A stretch of 64,000 nucleotides of DNA from Mastacembelus armatus (GCF_900324485.2 NC_046638.1:719673-783672); one strand, 5' to 3'; counted from the stretch's first letter, positions 12,760-25,692 are shown. Numbers and translations: made by a program. The notes: a model not told the origin generated them from the sequence alone.

Positions 12760-13367
12760 AAAGTGCAGTTTTTACAAAGACACAGAACCAGGGGGGTCGA
12801 GCAGGGTCTGTTTGCCATTACAGCAGCTGTGCGCACTCCCGTCAGCTTTAACAGGCTGTGCGCGCTCCCGCGGCCCGTAACCTTTTTCCGGCAGGGAGTC
12901 ACTTTTCGCCACAACACCGGCTCCAAACTGGGCCGCAGGCGGCGGAGGGGGCGGGCCCTGTCACAGGTTAAAACCCGGTTTGTCAGACGGAGTCCCCGTT
13001 AAAGTCCGGGACGACCTGACTGAAAACAAAAACAACCGGAAGTAGTAGTATTTGGCCTGACGCTACGCCCGGTTAGTGGGCGGGGCTACTGTACGCTGTC
13101 GTTGGTATTCTCTACGCAAAATACGCGCAGACGTAATCTGCGCTGCATCGCCCGGTTTCCCCGCTACGTCACAGCGACTACGCAGAATCGTACCTGTCAG
13201 TCAAAGGACATTTAAATGGCCACACTGTACAGAACCGTGTGTTACCGGACCGTACTTACACTGTAACGGGAACATTTCGGTAAATAACTGCGTCAGCACC
13301 GTCTGCTGATATTCCCGGTGCTGCTCTCCGTCCTCCGAACCCGCCCAGTTCGTCCAGAAAGGCAGAA
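12760..13367 (+). promoter_or_regulatory. GC- and CpG-rich promoter region of rbl2
   Basis: The 600 bases before the rbl2 start are rich in CpG (for example near 12840-12960 and 13060-13190), unlike the AT-rich flank to the left, and no TATA box is obvious. This fits a CpG-island promoter of a cell-cycle gene. No perfect E2F consensus was found, so E2F control is not claimed. Confidence 0.5.
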
Positions 13368-16300
13368 ATGAGCGACGAAGACGACTTTTTGCAGAAAGCC
13401 CGAATCGGGTTCGACGATCTGTGTCGGGCTCTGAACATGGACGAGGACGCGGGCGGCGAAGCCTGGAAGACCTACGAGAAGATGAGCCGGAATTTTACCC
13501 TGGAGGTAAAAAGCTGCTACAGTTTTGTGCCGGTAACGTCACAGCTAACGGCGTTAATCTGAGTTTGCTAACGACAGTCACTTTTTACCGGTTTGGTCAA
13601 ATATAACGGGGCAGAAACAAGAATCGGAAACGGAGTCACGAAGGACACCCGAGACCGTTTAAATGTGAAAGTTAGCGCTAAACTAACGGAGTAAAGGGCC
13701 ACAATGTAAGACAGTATGATACTGACAGTATGATAATGTTGATATATGGACAGGAACGGTAATCAATAAATCACATGGTCAAATGATAATCGATAAATAA
13801 CATGGCCATAAACGGTAATCGATAAATAACATGGTCATTACTACGTCATTACTACTTCAATACTACATAATTATTACGTCATTACTACTTCATTACTACG
13901 TCATTACTACTTCAATACTACATAATTATTACGTCATTACTACTTCATTACTACGTCATTACTACATCATTACTACATCATTACTACATCATTACTACAT
14001 CATTACTACGTCATTACTACGTCATTACTACTTCATTACTACTTCCATACACCCTAAAATCTAATGTCACCTCAGGCAGCAGCAATTAGTCGATTGATCG
14101 TTTGGCCAGTTGACAAAAATGATTTTTATAGTCAGCCATTATTGTTTGGGGCATTTTTAAGGAAGGATGTGAATCTTCCCACAGATCTAATTTAGCATTT
14201 TACAGACAAAATGAATTTGTAAATAATTGTTATTTAGTATTTATGTTTAGCCAGTCGGTCAATGAGCTCACCTCCTCTCTCAGGGCAGCGAGCTGCACTG
14301 GCTGGCCTGTTCTCTCTACGTGGCCTGCAGGTCGTCCGTGCCCACGGTGGGAAAAGGAACCGTCGAGGGGAACTACGTGTCTCTGACCAGAATCCTCCGC
14401 TGTGCAGAAATGAGGTAGGTCCGCGGCAGATCACCTGCAGGTCTGTCTGCCCCACCTCAGATCCTTCAACAGTATTTATACAGGACACAACACAACAGAA
14501 TACACTTGTGCAATTGTACTAGTTTTAGGTTTAAATGTAGTATTTAAACTCATGTTTAGGCAAAAGGAACAGGTTAGATCTGAATACTTAGCTACTACAC
14601 TGCTACTTAAAAATCCATCAAACATTTTTTCCTTCAGCAGATAAAATAAAACTACAGTTCTTACACAGACGGCAAATGTCAACAGACCAACCAACTGGTC
14701 AGTTCCAGGTGAACAGTGTCCGTCCCTTCTGTTCTCCCCCACTTGCAGCCTGATCGAGTTTTTCAGTAAGATGAAGAAGTGGCAGGACATGGTGAACCTG
14801 TCGCAGGACTTCCGTCAGAGCACCGAGAAGCTGGAGAGGAACTTCACCGTGACGGCGGTCATCTTCAAGAAGTACGTTCCCATCTTTAAAGCCATCTTCA
14901 AAGCCCCGTCAGAGGAACCGCCCCGAGTGCATCGCAGCCGCAAGCAAAGGTGGGCCATCGTGACCTTTGACCCCAAATATGCAGGCAGTGTTTTTATTTT
15001 AGCATAAGAACAAGAATGACTACAAAATGGACAAAAATAAAATATAAAAATATACATTTTCTTAATTAATGACACATCAATACATGAAAATGTTTCCTCA
15101 CTAGAATCACTCTGTGTTTTCCAGGCGCCATCCGTGCACCGTGACCGAGGTCTTCAACTTCTGCTGGGTTTTGTTTGTCCACGCTAAAGGTAGAGATTTC
15201 CGGTTTCTTCTTCTGTCCCTTCAGATCCAAGTATGTGCTCCCTCAGCTGTGCTGCAGCAGAACCTGTTTCAGAGGCTTCAGTAGGAACAGAGAGAGAAAA
15301 CCCAGCTGTCAAACGAACCCACTGACACTGTGCATTAACAAACACACATTAATCAGAAAACTACAGGAAAAACACGGTGAGTTTTGTCTTTGGGTGCATC
15401 ACAATGTTTATGCTCTCAGGGTCTCAGGGTTTAGTTTGAGACATGGGCCCTGACAATGTCCCACTTTGCTCCTCGCACATTTTATCATCACAGAGCTTCG
15501 TGTGCACTGCTCTGTGCCAGATGTTGGAGGACTATTGGAGGGTTCTCTAAACATCCACAGAACAGCAGGAGGTCTTGTTCGACTGCTGTCTGGGTTTGTC
15601 AGGCTTGAGTATAATTTCTGTCCCAGATGTTTATGTCTGTGACTTGCATGTCATTTTAATATCACTGAGGTGTCTTTCACCTCCTTCTTTCCTGCTCCTC
15701 TCTGCAGACTCCTCCTTTCTTAACCCTCATACTCCGGTCTGGACCTGCTTGTGCAGATTTGGCAGTAACAGTACCGTGGTCTGCTGTGCCAACGTAGCCT
15801 GCAGGCACAAGCACTCCCTCATGTGGTATCATGCTTTTCTGTCTTGCTTTTTCAGGGAACTTCCCCATGATCAGCGATGACCTGGTGAACTCCTATCATC
15901 TGCTGCTGTGTGCTCTCGACCTCGTCTTCACCAACGCCCTGCTGTGCAACACCAGGAAGGACCTGCTCAATCCAGCCTTCAAAGGTACGACAGTCCACAG
16001 CCCAGCACGGCTGCAGCCTCCTGCACCTCAGGAATTCTCTGGAACATTTCACATGAATATGGTTTTATCAACAACCCACACTCACACGTGAAGTCAAGAC
16101 ATGTTTTAGAAATGTTGAAATCTCTCTTTTCTGAAAGTATTCAGACCCGCCCCCCCCCCCAGCTCTGCACACCTGGATCTGGGCAGTTGATTCCATTCTT
16201 CCTGCAGATCCTCTGTCAGACCCAGCTGCCCCAAAGCTCAAAGTATTTTGTCCACATTGTTAAGAACCGTGACATTGGTTAGTTATAAAATGAATCCAGC

Positions 16301-19300
16301 ACAGGCGTAGAGGAAACCTGCTTATCAGGCGTGTACGGCACTAAATCAAACCATACAAAATAAATCACGAGTTTTTCTCTTTTTGCTGAACAAAGTCCCA
16401 GCAGCCGGCTCCAGAAACCCTCCAGCACAGTGTTTATCAGCTCTGCTCTGTTTTCCTGTTGACACCTCACACTTCCTCTGCCCTCGCTGCTGCCTCCCTG
16501 TCTGAACTGGCTATTTATTGTAGTGGGGGACTCTTCCTCTCCTCAGGAAGCTGCTCTGCCAAAAAGCTGCCAGAGTGACACCACTTTAGACCGTGCAGGT
16601 GCAAAACAACCATTTTGTTTCTCTGCATGTTGGTCTGAAAATCCTAAAGTGAAACAGGAAATTGAATTGTCCTGATCTCCTCTGGGAAAACACATGTTGC
16701 AGGAAAAATCTACAGACATGGACGGATTACTGACCCTGACCCAGAGTCTCTAACATCTCTCAGTGGAAACTCAAATCAAGTACAACTATGAAACAAAACA
16801 ATCATCAAAACCAGGAACCTTCATGCTGTGAGGCGACAGTGCTAACCACTAATCCACCGTGCCGCCCATCAGAACAACAACTAAGACTATAAATAAACAC
16901 AGAACACAACAAGTAGATAAATAACAAGAATCAAAAACACAGATCACAGACACAAATCGGCTCCAAGCAGATGCAGCTTCTCATCAAACTCAGATACTTT
17001 CCACAAACAGTCGCATGTTTCTGACTTGTCACATTGTTTCAGGGCTGAATGTACGTCCAGTCACCAGGTTACTGGTTGTTCTGGTTACCAGTGTCCCCTG
17101 TGTGTGTGTGTGTGTGTGCTGTCCTCCAGGTCTACCAGAGGACTTCAGCAGTAAAGACTTCAGACCGTCCTCAGGCCCCTACTGCTTCATAGAGCAGCTG
17201 TGTGAGCTGCATGGTGGGGTGGTGCTGGAGGCCAAAGGAGTCAAGGAACATTTCTGGAAACCGTTCATCAAGAAACTCTTCCACAAACGGGTCAGACGGT
17301 TTTTCCAGAGCGCACCATCTGTTTTAATTTCCTTTCCTCAGTCACAGACTTCATTTCATTTCAGTACGTTGTGACTTTAAGGGAAGCAGCTGCTGATTCT
17401 GTTTGTTGAAACTGACATAAAATAAAAGAGACATAAAATAAAGGAGATTCAGTGCTGGATGTGTTTTGCGGTGCCTGATTCTCCTACATGCCGTGGTTTT
17501 GAACCTGTACCACCACAGTGAGGAAACTGCTCTGGGCTGGTGCTGTTTGTGGTTTAACTTCCTCTCGTTCTTCTCCCACAGATTCTCAGAGGAAAAGAGG
17601 AGAGTCTCACCGGCTTTTTGGACCCCATGAACTTCGGGGACAGTTCGTGAGTGTCATCCAGGGCCGCAGTACTTTAAAAATGTCCTGAACTGTGTATCGG
17701 ATCATATGCATGTAGTGTGTGAGGGAGACAATGAGCTGGGTGAAATATTTGCCTGGGTTTGATTCTCAGCAACATGTTTTCTGTCCAGAGAGAAACTGTA
17801 TTTGTTTGTTTTACTGGGACCCACATGTTTCTCTCGTGTCCTGTGTTCTCAGTCTGGGCCTCGGTCGGGCGTATGAGGAACATGTCCTGGCCACCGGCGG
17901 TCTGGATGAGAGGATCTTCACCGGTGAGGGGGCCAACGAGGACATCGGTACTCCAGGACCCTGTTTGTGTGAGGGGGTGGAGAACCAGGACGGCACCACC
18001 TACAGGCTTCGCACTAACCTCTCTGTAAGGCAGCACGCCGCTTTCCTGCTTTAAAGCTTGATGCTGAAACAGCCTTTTGATTCTTTTGCCGGCTGTCTGG
18101 TCCACAGGGCTCGGCCCTGAGGGTTTCCACTCCTCTGACAGGGAGGAAGTACGTTCAGGAGAACAGCCTGGTGTCTCCCGTGTCGTCCGCCATGAAGAGC
18201 GTCGGGCGTCTCCACACGTTGCTATCGGGAACCAAACAGGGGCCGAGCCTGAAACTGACAGAGACTCTCAGGTGTGTTTGACTTCATCGCACTTCTCTTC
18301 TGTACTTTTACTGTAGTATTAATAGAGTACTCTTTGTTTTTGTGTTAGTACTTCCTAGATACATGTGCATTATCTTCTGTTGTCTCAGGGCCTGCGCCAG
18401 AGACCCCAGTGATGTCATCAGTAAGCGCCTGAAGGACATGTTTGATCTCTTCTCTGAACATTATGAGAGCAGCGGTGCAGACGGCAGGGGGATGGGGAAA
18501 GGTACCTGCACACACAAGCTCCGACATCAGTATCTGGTAGATCCCACTGTAGATCCAACTACTTGTTTACGTTGTTCTTGCAGACATGGCGGTGAAGTAC
18601 TTCCACCTGGCGGAGGCGCTCTACTACAGGATCCTGGAGTCCATCATAGAGAGGGAGAAGATGATACTGGGAGACGCCGACCTGTCTGTGAGTGTAAAAC
18701 GCAACTTACATGAGACTTAACAAGGTGAAACAAACCAACCAGGTGCAACTTGGTGCAAACGTGACTTTCTGCCTGGTTGTTTTCATCGTGGCATAACGAA
18801 CACATGGCAGAGTGGAAGTGTGTGTTTGTGTGTGTTGCAGTGTATCCTGGAGCAGGACATCTTCCATCGCTCGCTGTTGGCCTGCTGTCTGGAGATCGTC
18901 ATCTTCTCCTACAGGCCTCCAGGAGATTTCCCCAACGTGATCGGCATCTTCCAGCTTCCTGCTTATCACTTCTACAAGGTGACGTTCTCTGTCCACCTGC
19001 TATAAAAAACATGTTAGTGAGTTTGTTTTCTGTCCAACTCAGGAAGGGTTACTGAACACATGGAGGTATGTGACAGGGTTTGGGGTTTGCTCCAAAGCCA
19101 TGAAGAGAGTATTTTCTGATTTCCAGATTCTGAGCTGGAAATAGTTTTCAGTGCATTTCAGTGTAGCTGAACAGGAATGACAACGTTCAGTAAAAACTGA
19201 AACAGCAGTGAGAAAAACAGAAGCACAAACATGTTGAAGAGCAGCGTCCATCAACTGATGTGCCCTCATCCTGGATCTGGGTGTGTGTTTGCGTGTGTGC

Positions 19301-22300
19301 GCAGGTGATCGAGGTGCTGGTGCGGTCTGAGCAGGGTCTGTTTCGGGAGGTGGTGAAACACCTGAACCAGGTGGAGGAGCAGGTTCTGGAAAGTCTGGCC
19401 TGGACCAGCGACTCCCCGCTGTGGGAGAGTCTCCGTGGGGCCAAAGACCACGTCCCAGCCTGCCAGGAGGTCTGGATACACAAATACAGACACACAAACA
19501 GGACAACACATATTCACAATATGATCTTCTTTAAATATAATTATTATTATTGACGTAGTTTTTATGAAATGAAAATTAATTCAGCTGAAACTTCATTGTT
19601 GCTGAGGCAGATTAGCCCAGTTGACACAGACAGGTGGGGAGTTCAGGGAGTTGTGTTCATCACGTGTGTTTAGTCTCAGTGTGTGTGTTTCAGGTGATGC
19701 CTCCTCAGTATCTGGAGCAAAACGATGAAAGTAGCACAGGCAGCGTTCCCGTCACACCCATCAACCGCGGGCCTGACCTCAGCGCCAGCAGCTGTGTCAA
19801 AGGTGAGTTTCGGAGGTTTTATTTCCTGTCTGTCTGTGCCTCTCTGATCTGCAGTAACTTTTTACTTTGAGGATCTTAAAAAGAACAAGTCTATTAAAAT
19901 GTGTGTGACTATAAAACAATCTGGCCCCTCCTTCCTCCAGGTGTGTCCCCCTCCCCCACCACCTTACTGGACCGTTACAGCTCCCCGCCCACCGGCCTCG
20001 GGCGCCGCCGTCTGTTTGTTGACCCGGCGGACGGTGACACCGGAGTCACCTCCTCCAGCTCCTCCAGTACCACCAGTGCGACCCCGGCCAGCATGACCAA
20101 GACCGGCCAGGCCAGCATCACCATCCCAGCCGGGCAGACCATGGTCAACATGGCAACCACTACTCTCACCGTTGGGCAGACGGTGGCCATACCTGTGCAA
20201 GGTGAGGGCCTGAAACGCTGAGCAATAACACGAGAACGATGACTGATCATTATAAATAATAAACTTTGACCTCTGCAGGCATAACCAATGAGAACGGAGG
20301 AATCACCTTCTTCCCTCTCCCGGTGAGCATCACGGGACAGGGTGGAGCCACGTTGCAGCCGCTGTCTGCACAGGCTCTGACTGGCACCTTCACCATCCAA
20401 TCAGCTGCCCCCAAACCAGTGGCCAAACCAGCCAGCAGTCCACTGAGGAAAGGCTCACTGTCTCTGTTCTTCAGGAAGGTAAACCCTCAAAGGATTACAT
20501 TTCAGTCCAGGTAGCACAACCAACCAGGCCAGCAGGTTGTCTGAAATGGGAGAGATAAGAGCAGAGTCCAAAAACACAAATATAATCCAGACTGAGAAAG
20601 GGTTCAGGGACACAGGCAGAGTCCTAACCAGGTAAGAAAGTCCAAACACTGGCTGGAGGACGGAGGATGTGTGAAAGAGACATAGGACTCCTAGTGGCTG
20701 CATGAAGAAATCGAAGAAACGGGCCACAAAAAACTGAGCTGCAACTATTGAGTCCACTCTTCTTTCTTTCAGGTGTAAATGGAAACTGTGCCAACACACA
20801 TAAGAATTAAATTGACAAGAAATAAATGAGTTAATCTCCCCTTTAATAAATGAACATTGTAGATATGCCTGGTTTGAGTAAGTCTACAGCAGCTACTGGT
20901 GCAGATAAACCCACAATCTGCTGCAGGCATAAGCCTGTCCAACGCTTGGACTTTCCCCCCACAGGTGTACCACATGGCCAGCGTGCGTCTCCGAGATCTT
21001 TGTGCCAAACTGGACATCTCGTCGGAGCTGAGGAGGAAGATCTGGACGTGTTTTGAATATTCTCTGGTCCACTGCACTGAGCTGATGATGGACCGACACC
21101 TGGACCAGCTCCTCATGTGTGCTGTTTATGTCATGGCAAAGGTCTGAGTCTGCAGCTGTATGAACACCGCCCTCTGCTGTGTTTGTCTTTCTGTGACGTC
21201 ACTGTGTGTGTTGTTTTTGTCAGGTGACCAAAGAGGAGAGGTCCTTTCAGAACATTATGAAGTGTTACCGCACTCAGCCTCAGGCCAGCAGCCACGTAAG
21301 GAACTGAATCAGCTCTTCTAATGTCAGGTTTTTCAGTGTCATGGTAAATGGCTGCATGTGAATAACTCCTTCATCACTACTCACCACTCATTCACTGACA
21401 GGAGCAACCATGTACCATGCTGGTTATCGGGAGTCATTCACATGTGGAGAGCTGGGATCAAACCACCAACCTTCTGGTTTCTTCCCATCAGACTGTTGGG
21501 GCTTCTTTTAGAGAATATACAGTTTTTACCTCTAACTTCCAGTAACACCAGATATTCTGTCCAGGAAACAGAGGAAACAGACATGTATTTACATTAGGTG
21601 GGCTAATCAGGGAAGTAGAGACAGGTGTGGGCGTCAAGTCTGGATGATGAAGGAATGGGAGGCAGGTTTGTAGGGCAGAGATGGGTGTTGACACCCTTCA
21701 TTTGAGAGACTGTAGGTTTCTGTATAGACAATCCACAGATGCTCTGGGCTCCACCATGAGAAGCAGGAACATAAAGACGCACAGCACTGGAGGCGTGAGG
21801 ACACAGAAGCAGGAATTAGTTTCCAGCACACTGAAAGGACAGAATATTTCTGAGCTTTGGGAAAAGTAGCTTTCATTCCATGTGTTTGTGTTTCAGGTCT
21901 ACAGGAGTGTGTTGGTTTCTGGATGGGGGAGACGTTCTTCATCTGGCATCAAACAAAACTCAACTACTGAGCCCAGCCAGGATCCAGGTAAGAAAACTGC
22001 AACACACCTGGTCTGAGTTGCAGTTACTTTTTCAGTTGTGACATACAAATGAGGTGAAAAAGTTCAGGAAACAGCAGAGAGAATGTGCCTCAGGAGACAG
22101 ACACAGTCAGAGACCAGCTGGTGAACATAGTGGAGCATTTAGCACCTAAAGAGCCAGAGATTTCCCTCAGGAGGTGGTGGAGACCAAACCCAGAGCTCAA
22201 ACTGAGGGAATACTGGGCTGAGACTCAGCAGTTGGACTCAGACACAGTTTTCCTGTCACAATAGATGAATTGCTGATTGTTTGTTCTTAACTGGTGTCTT

Positions 22301-23706
22301 CCTTCCAGCAGGTGGAGACACTAGTCCAGTTCCAATTCGCTGCAGCAGCACCCTGCCAACCCCCCAGCCTGGCAGTGCCCCCTCTACACCCACCGCCACC
22401 TCCAACAAGAACTCCTCCTCCTCATCTTCCTCCACTCTGGGTGGTGGTGAAGAGGAGCGAGGAGACCTGATCCACTTCTACAACAACATTTACATCAAAC
22501 AGATGAGGGACTTCGCTCTGAAATACTCACCTAACTCTCCCTCTGCAGGGGTACGTGAGGTCCACAGTCACACCTACAGTCAGATCAGGGTCTGGGGATA
22601 GAAAGCCACTGAAAGTTGTTCTAGGTGTTTTTCCCAGTTCCCCACTAAAACCCATTTCACAATCTCTTATTATCAAGATAAACACTTAAGACATGGGCCT
22701 TAAAGCTACTCTGCCTCATTTCTGTTCAGCTGCTCAAGTGTTGAAGCTCCAGTTCCTCCTAAATATAAACTCAGATCCATTCAGTCCAAAGGTCCAGTCA
22801 GGACCATGCTAGGTGGCTAATGCTACCAAACCAACAGGTTAGCTTTAGATGCTAACACATCCAGAAGGAAGAAGGCCCCATGTGGATCCAGTATGAGTCC
22901 TTTGGCTGCTTTGAACTCTCTCCATGTGAAAAAGCCAAAGCCATGTTAACCCTGGTTGTTGGTCTTTCTTTGTCCCACTCTCTCTGTGCTAAAGAACGCC
23001 GCCTCTTGGCTCTGGCAGCCACTGGTTCCCACTTTGAGCTGCAGAGACTCCTGCATGCAGCATCACCATGTAATCAGTGCAGAGAGAATCATGTTGCCTG
23101 ATAATCAGTTTGGTTGGTGCTACACCTTCAGCAGACACTCGTGGAAATGAAGCCTCACGTGGTTCTTTAAGAAATAATGAAAAACTAAAACAATTAAAAA
23201 CGTTCATTTTGCATGTGTGTGTAGGTGGAGTCCCCCCACCTCTGCCCATACCCCACCCTGAGGACCGGGTCTCCTCGGAGGATGCTTCTGTCCAGCAAAC
23301 ACTCCATTTACATGTCACCTCACAAGAGCAGCTCCGCCCCCACGCCAACGACCCCCCGAGACAAGATTTTTTACTACATCTGCAGCAGCCCCCCCAACGT
23401 GAGACTCACACTGTGCTCAGGAAGCTTTTGTACACATTATGTTGTAGATTGCTTCTGAAATGGACACCACTCTAATCTCATTAGCACTGTGAATGTGACA
23501 GCTCTTACATTTCTGTTCTGTGACCTTTGACCCCTCAGCGTCTCCAGGAGATCAACAGCATGATCCGGACCGGAGAGACTCCCACCAGGAAGCGCAGCAT
23601 GCCTCTGGAGGATGAAACGTCCCCCAAGAGGGTTTGTCCCGACAACCACTCGGCCCTGCTCCGCCGCCTGCAGGACGTGGCCAACGACCGCAGCTCCTCC
23701 CACTGA
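13368..23706 (+). CDS. rbl2: Retinoblastoma-like protein 2 (p130 pocket protein)
   Basis: Twenty-two coding exons: 13368-13505, 14284-14414, 14749-14949, 15125-15189, 15856-15984, 17130-17290, 17582-17646, 17853-18024, 18108-18271, 18389-18501, 18584-18687, 18841-18978, 19305-19469, 19694-19802, 19941-20201, 20279-20478, 20965-21141, 21224-21295, 21897-21987, 22309-22550, 23225-23398, 23539-23706. All phases agree and give 1079 aa (human RBL2, recalled, 1139). Conserved blocks include LIEFFSKMKKWQDM, NFPMISDDLVNSYHLLLCAL, the A pocket (about 385-582, with RSLLACCLEIV and VVKHLNQVEEQ), the spacer with LLDRYSSPP, the B pocket from about 773 (VRLRDLCAKLDIS...MMDRHLDQLLMCAVYVMAKV) and the C-terminus HSALLRRLQDVANDR. 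The protein binds E2F4/5 and LxCxE partners and, as part of DREAM, represses cell-cycle genes in quiescent cells. ITNENGGITFFP after the spacer points to RBL2 rather than RBL1. In the B-pocket insert the basic KGKRKRRN of human is replaced by VSGWGRRS. Confidence 0.96.
13755..14046. repeat. 11-bp minisatellite (TCATTACTACG type) in rbl2 intron 1
   Basis: From 13835 to about 14046 an 11-bp unit TCATTACTAC(G/T/A) repeats roughly 19 times. Just before it (13755-13834) about three imperfect copies of an AACGGTAATCGATAAATAACATGG unit occur. The open frame through the array (TTSLLxxYY) is a by-product of the 11-bp period. Confidence 0.88.
16811..16868 (-). repeat. SINE head fragment in rbl2 intron 5
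   Basis: These bases match the 3' (plus-strand) end of the SINE at 40637-41000, for example CAGTGCTAACCACTAATCCA, read as the minus-strand tRNA-like head. Only the head is present. Confidence 0.7.
21350..21480. repeat. SINE-like remnant in rbl2 intron 18
   Basis: CACTCATTCACTGACAGGAGCAACC followed by GCTGGGATCAAACCACCAACC resembles a very common teleost short interspersed repeat with a degenerate tRNA-like end. The identification rests on memory of the motif only. Confidence 0.4.
22743..23053. repeat. Dispersed repeat B, copy 2, in rbl2 intron 20
   Basis: Near-identical to 8957-9263. It sits in the intron between rbl2 exons 20 and 21, about 170 bases before exon 21. Its right edge at about 23053 is abrupt, followed by sequence not found in copy 1. 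Confidence 0.85.
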
Positions 23707-23714
23707 GAGAGCGC

Positions 23715-23748
23715 ACGCACGCACACGCGCACGCACACACGCACGCAC

Positions 23749-23817
<69 letters not shown>
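23715..23817. repeat. Long CA microsatellite in rbl2 3' UTR
   Basis: Imperfect CGCACGCACACG units grade into about 30 pure CA repeats, beginning only about 10 bases after the rbl2 stop codon. The position is certain; any effect on mRNA is unknown. Confidence 0.93.
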
Positions 23818-23820
<3 letters not shown>

Positions 23821-24759
23821 GGAGTAACATCAGCATACTGCACCAGCACACGTCACACCTTCGCTGTCCCATCATGTGTGTAGAGTTTAGTCATTCTAAC
23901 GTTCATGTTACCTTAACAATCGAATTTACAGCAGCGGTGTCAAATACCTGATAAACTTTATTAACGTGGTTTTATTCACCAGTGGAAATTATAGAGAAGT
24001 TCAAAGTTCAAATGAAAAATTGGCAGGCAGAGATCTATGTAATAACATGACATTATATAGAGATAAATGTAGAAAGTGTGAATCTGCTCTGTAAAGGTTA
24101 AAATAATCCAAATCAACTGTTTAATATCCAACATTCAATGATAATGTAGTTTAATTCTATAAAGTTTGTCCTGGAAATGCGTTAAGACGCGTTAAAATCC
24201 ACTGATGTGACGTTTTTACGCTGAACTGTCGATGTTTTGTTGTTTTGAGTAAAGCTCAGTGACGGTGCTGATCAGTTAAACATTTCACATTTCATTCCAT
24301 CCATTTAATCTCACACAGAAACGTCTTTCGTTATTCTACAAGTTTCTGAAACTAAATGTCTTCATTCTGCTCTTGTTGCTTTGTTTTTGTGTTTTTAAAC
24401 TTAATTTACACTTATGTCCTGATATGTTCCAATAGTGAAACATGATCTTATTTACCTGTTAGTTTCCAGGTTTATATTTTATTTCATTTGAAAATCCATG
24501 TTTTTCATCCTGACCCTCGTAACTTGTCATGAAACATGATCAAGGCTCAAGATGAATCATGGCCTTTGTAATATTTAGCTGTGCTTCTGATCATCACACT
24601 CGACGTTTTGTCTCTGTCGTCCTGCCGTCATGGAGTCAGTGTAAATATCTGTAAAAAAGAGGAAATCCTATTTTATGGAGGTTGGTGTAAGTTAAGTGCC
24701 TTTATTTTTTACTCCAAACAAACTATTACTCAGTTTTCTTGATTGTAACACACTGAAGT

Positions 24760-24765
24760 AATAAA
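24760..24765 (+). promoter_or_regulatory. Candidate rbl2 polyadenylation signal AATAAA
   Basis: AATAAA followed by TGTG-rich sequence lies about 1.05 kb after the stop, giving a plausible 1.1 kb 3' UTR (23707 to about 24785). Confidence 0.6.
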
Positions 24766-24789
24766 GTGTGTAAACTGGCCTGGGTGAGT

Positions 24790-25434
24790 CTGTGTCTGGG
24801 TGTTTTTGGGGGATAATTGTGAAAGAACATCAGGAAGATATGTTCCTGTTTGTTCCACGTTCTTGTTTGCCACAAAGACGGAACTGACCAAAATAACGAC
24901 AACATGTCTGTGGGTCCATCGTCTTATTACTGTCTGTGTGTGTGTGTTGCATTAATCTTTAAAACTTTATTTGCATGCAGAGAGACTGGGTTAGTCCAGC
25001 TGGGGTCATGTCGTAAACACTGGGTTTTATGGAAACAGCCATCAAACACTGACGGGGCCGTAAAACACACAGAGCTGCTTTTGTTTCCAAACTGACGCCA
25101 CAGTAAATCACTTCATGATTCATTCTAATTATGAAGAGAATAAATATGGCTCAGACTCTGTTGTGGCCCCTGCTGCGTGTTACTAAGGGCCCCGGGGCCT
25201 GATCTCAAACAGACTATTACCTTCATGGTTAATAACAGTGTACCTGAGAGCACACCTGGCTGACACACACACAGACAGTCAATCAGAGGATGTTTGACGT
25301 GACTTGAAGCAGCCTGAGTGAACTTCTCACCTGGCAGGTAAAAACAACTGACGTCAGCAGCTGTTTCCCAGCAGCCCCTGGTGAGGAGTCCTTTCCTTCC
25401 TCCAGCCAACATTCAGCTGAGAGAAGACAACAGA

Positions 25435-25473
<39 letters not shown>

Positions 25474-25690
25474 CATCACTACAGGAGTAAGTCACAGCAG
25501 ACTTTTCTTCGTGAGGCTTGAAGATAATAGTTGAAGATAAAAGCTGAATCCAGTGCAGAGTAACGCCCTGAGGTCTGAGTCTGACCCAGACTTTGGTTTG
25601 TTCTATGCCCCCTCCTCCTTTCTGTGCTAATCCGGCCCCCCCACCCTCCGCCTCTCGCTTGCTCTTCATTGAGTCGTGTCAGAGCTGGAA
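24790..25690. other. Intergenic spacer rbl2-sall
   Basis: No gene is seen. It contains a third GGCCCCGGGGCCT palindrome (25188-25200), a TTA microsatellite (about 25436-25471) and a pyrimidine-rich segment (25605-25675) just before the sall start that may be its proximal promoter and 5' UTR. Confidence 0.5.
25436..25471. repeat. TTA microsatellite
   Basis: About twelve TTA units in the spacer before sall. Confidence 0.92.
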
Positions 25691-25692
25691 AC

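Larger units (their letters stand above)
6300..12760. other. Intergenic region irx5-rbl2, repeats only
   Basis: No exon is recognised. The open frames here are short and lack family similarity. Visible contents are dispersed repeat A copy 2 (6698-6847), CA and GT microsatellites (8217-8243 and 8357-8384), a long repeat block (about 8700-9440) sharing near-identical sequence with an rbl2 intron, and AT-rich unique sequence. Enhancers could lie here but cannot be identified from this sequence alone. Confidence 0.5.

Noticed and set aside
13831-14064. Open frame rich in TTS/LLxxYY
   Set aside because: By-product of the 11-bp array in rbl2 intron 1.
13368-23706. rbl1 (p107)
   Set aside because: The spacer and ITNENGGITFFP segment are RBL2-like, and the exon pattern and neighbours fit RBL2.
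23552-23875. Cys/Val- and His/Thr-rich open frames around 23.6-23.9 kb
   Set aside because: They are CA/GT microsatellite translations overlapping the real last exon of rbl2.
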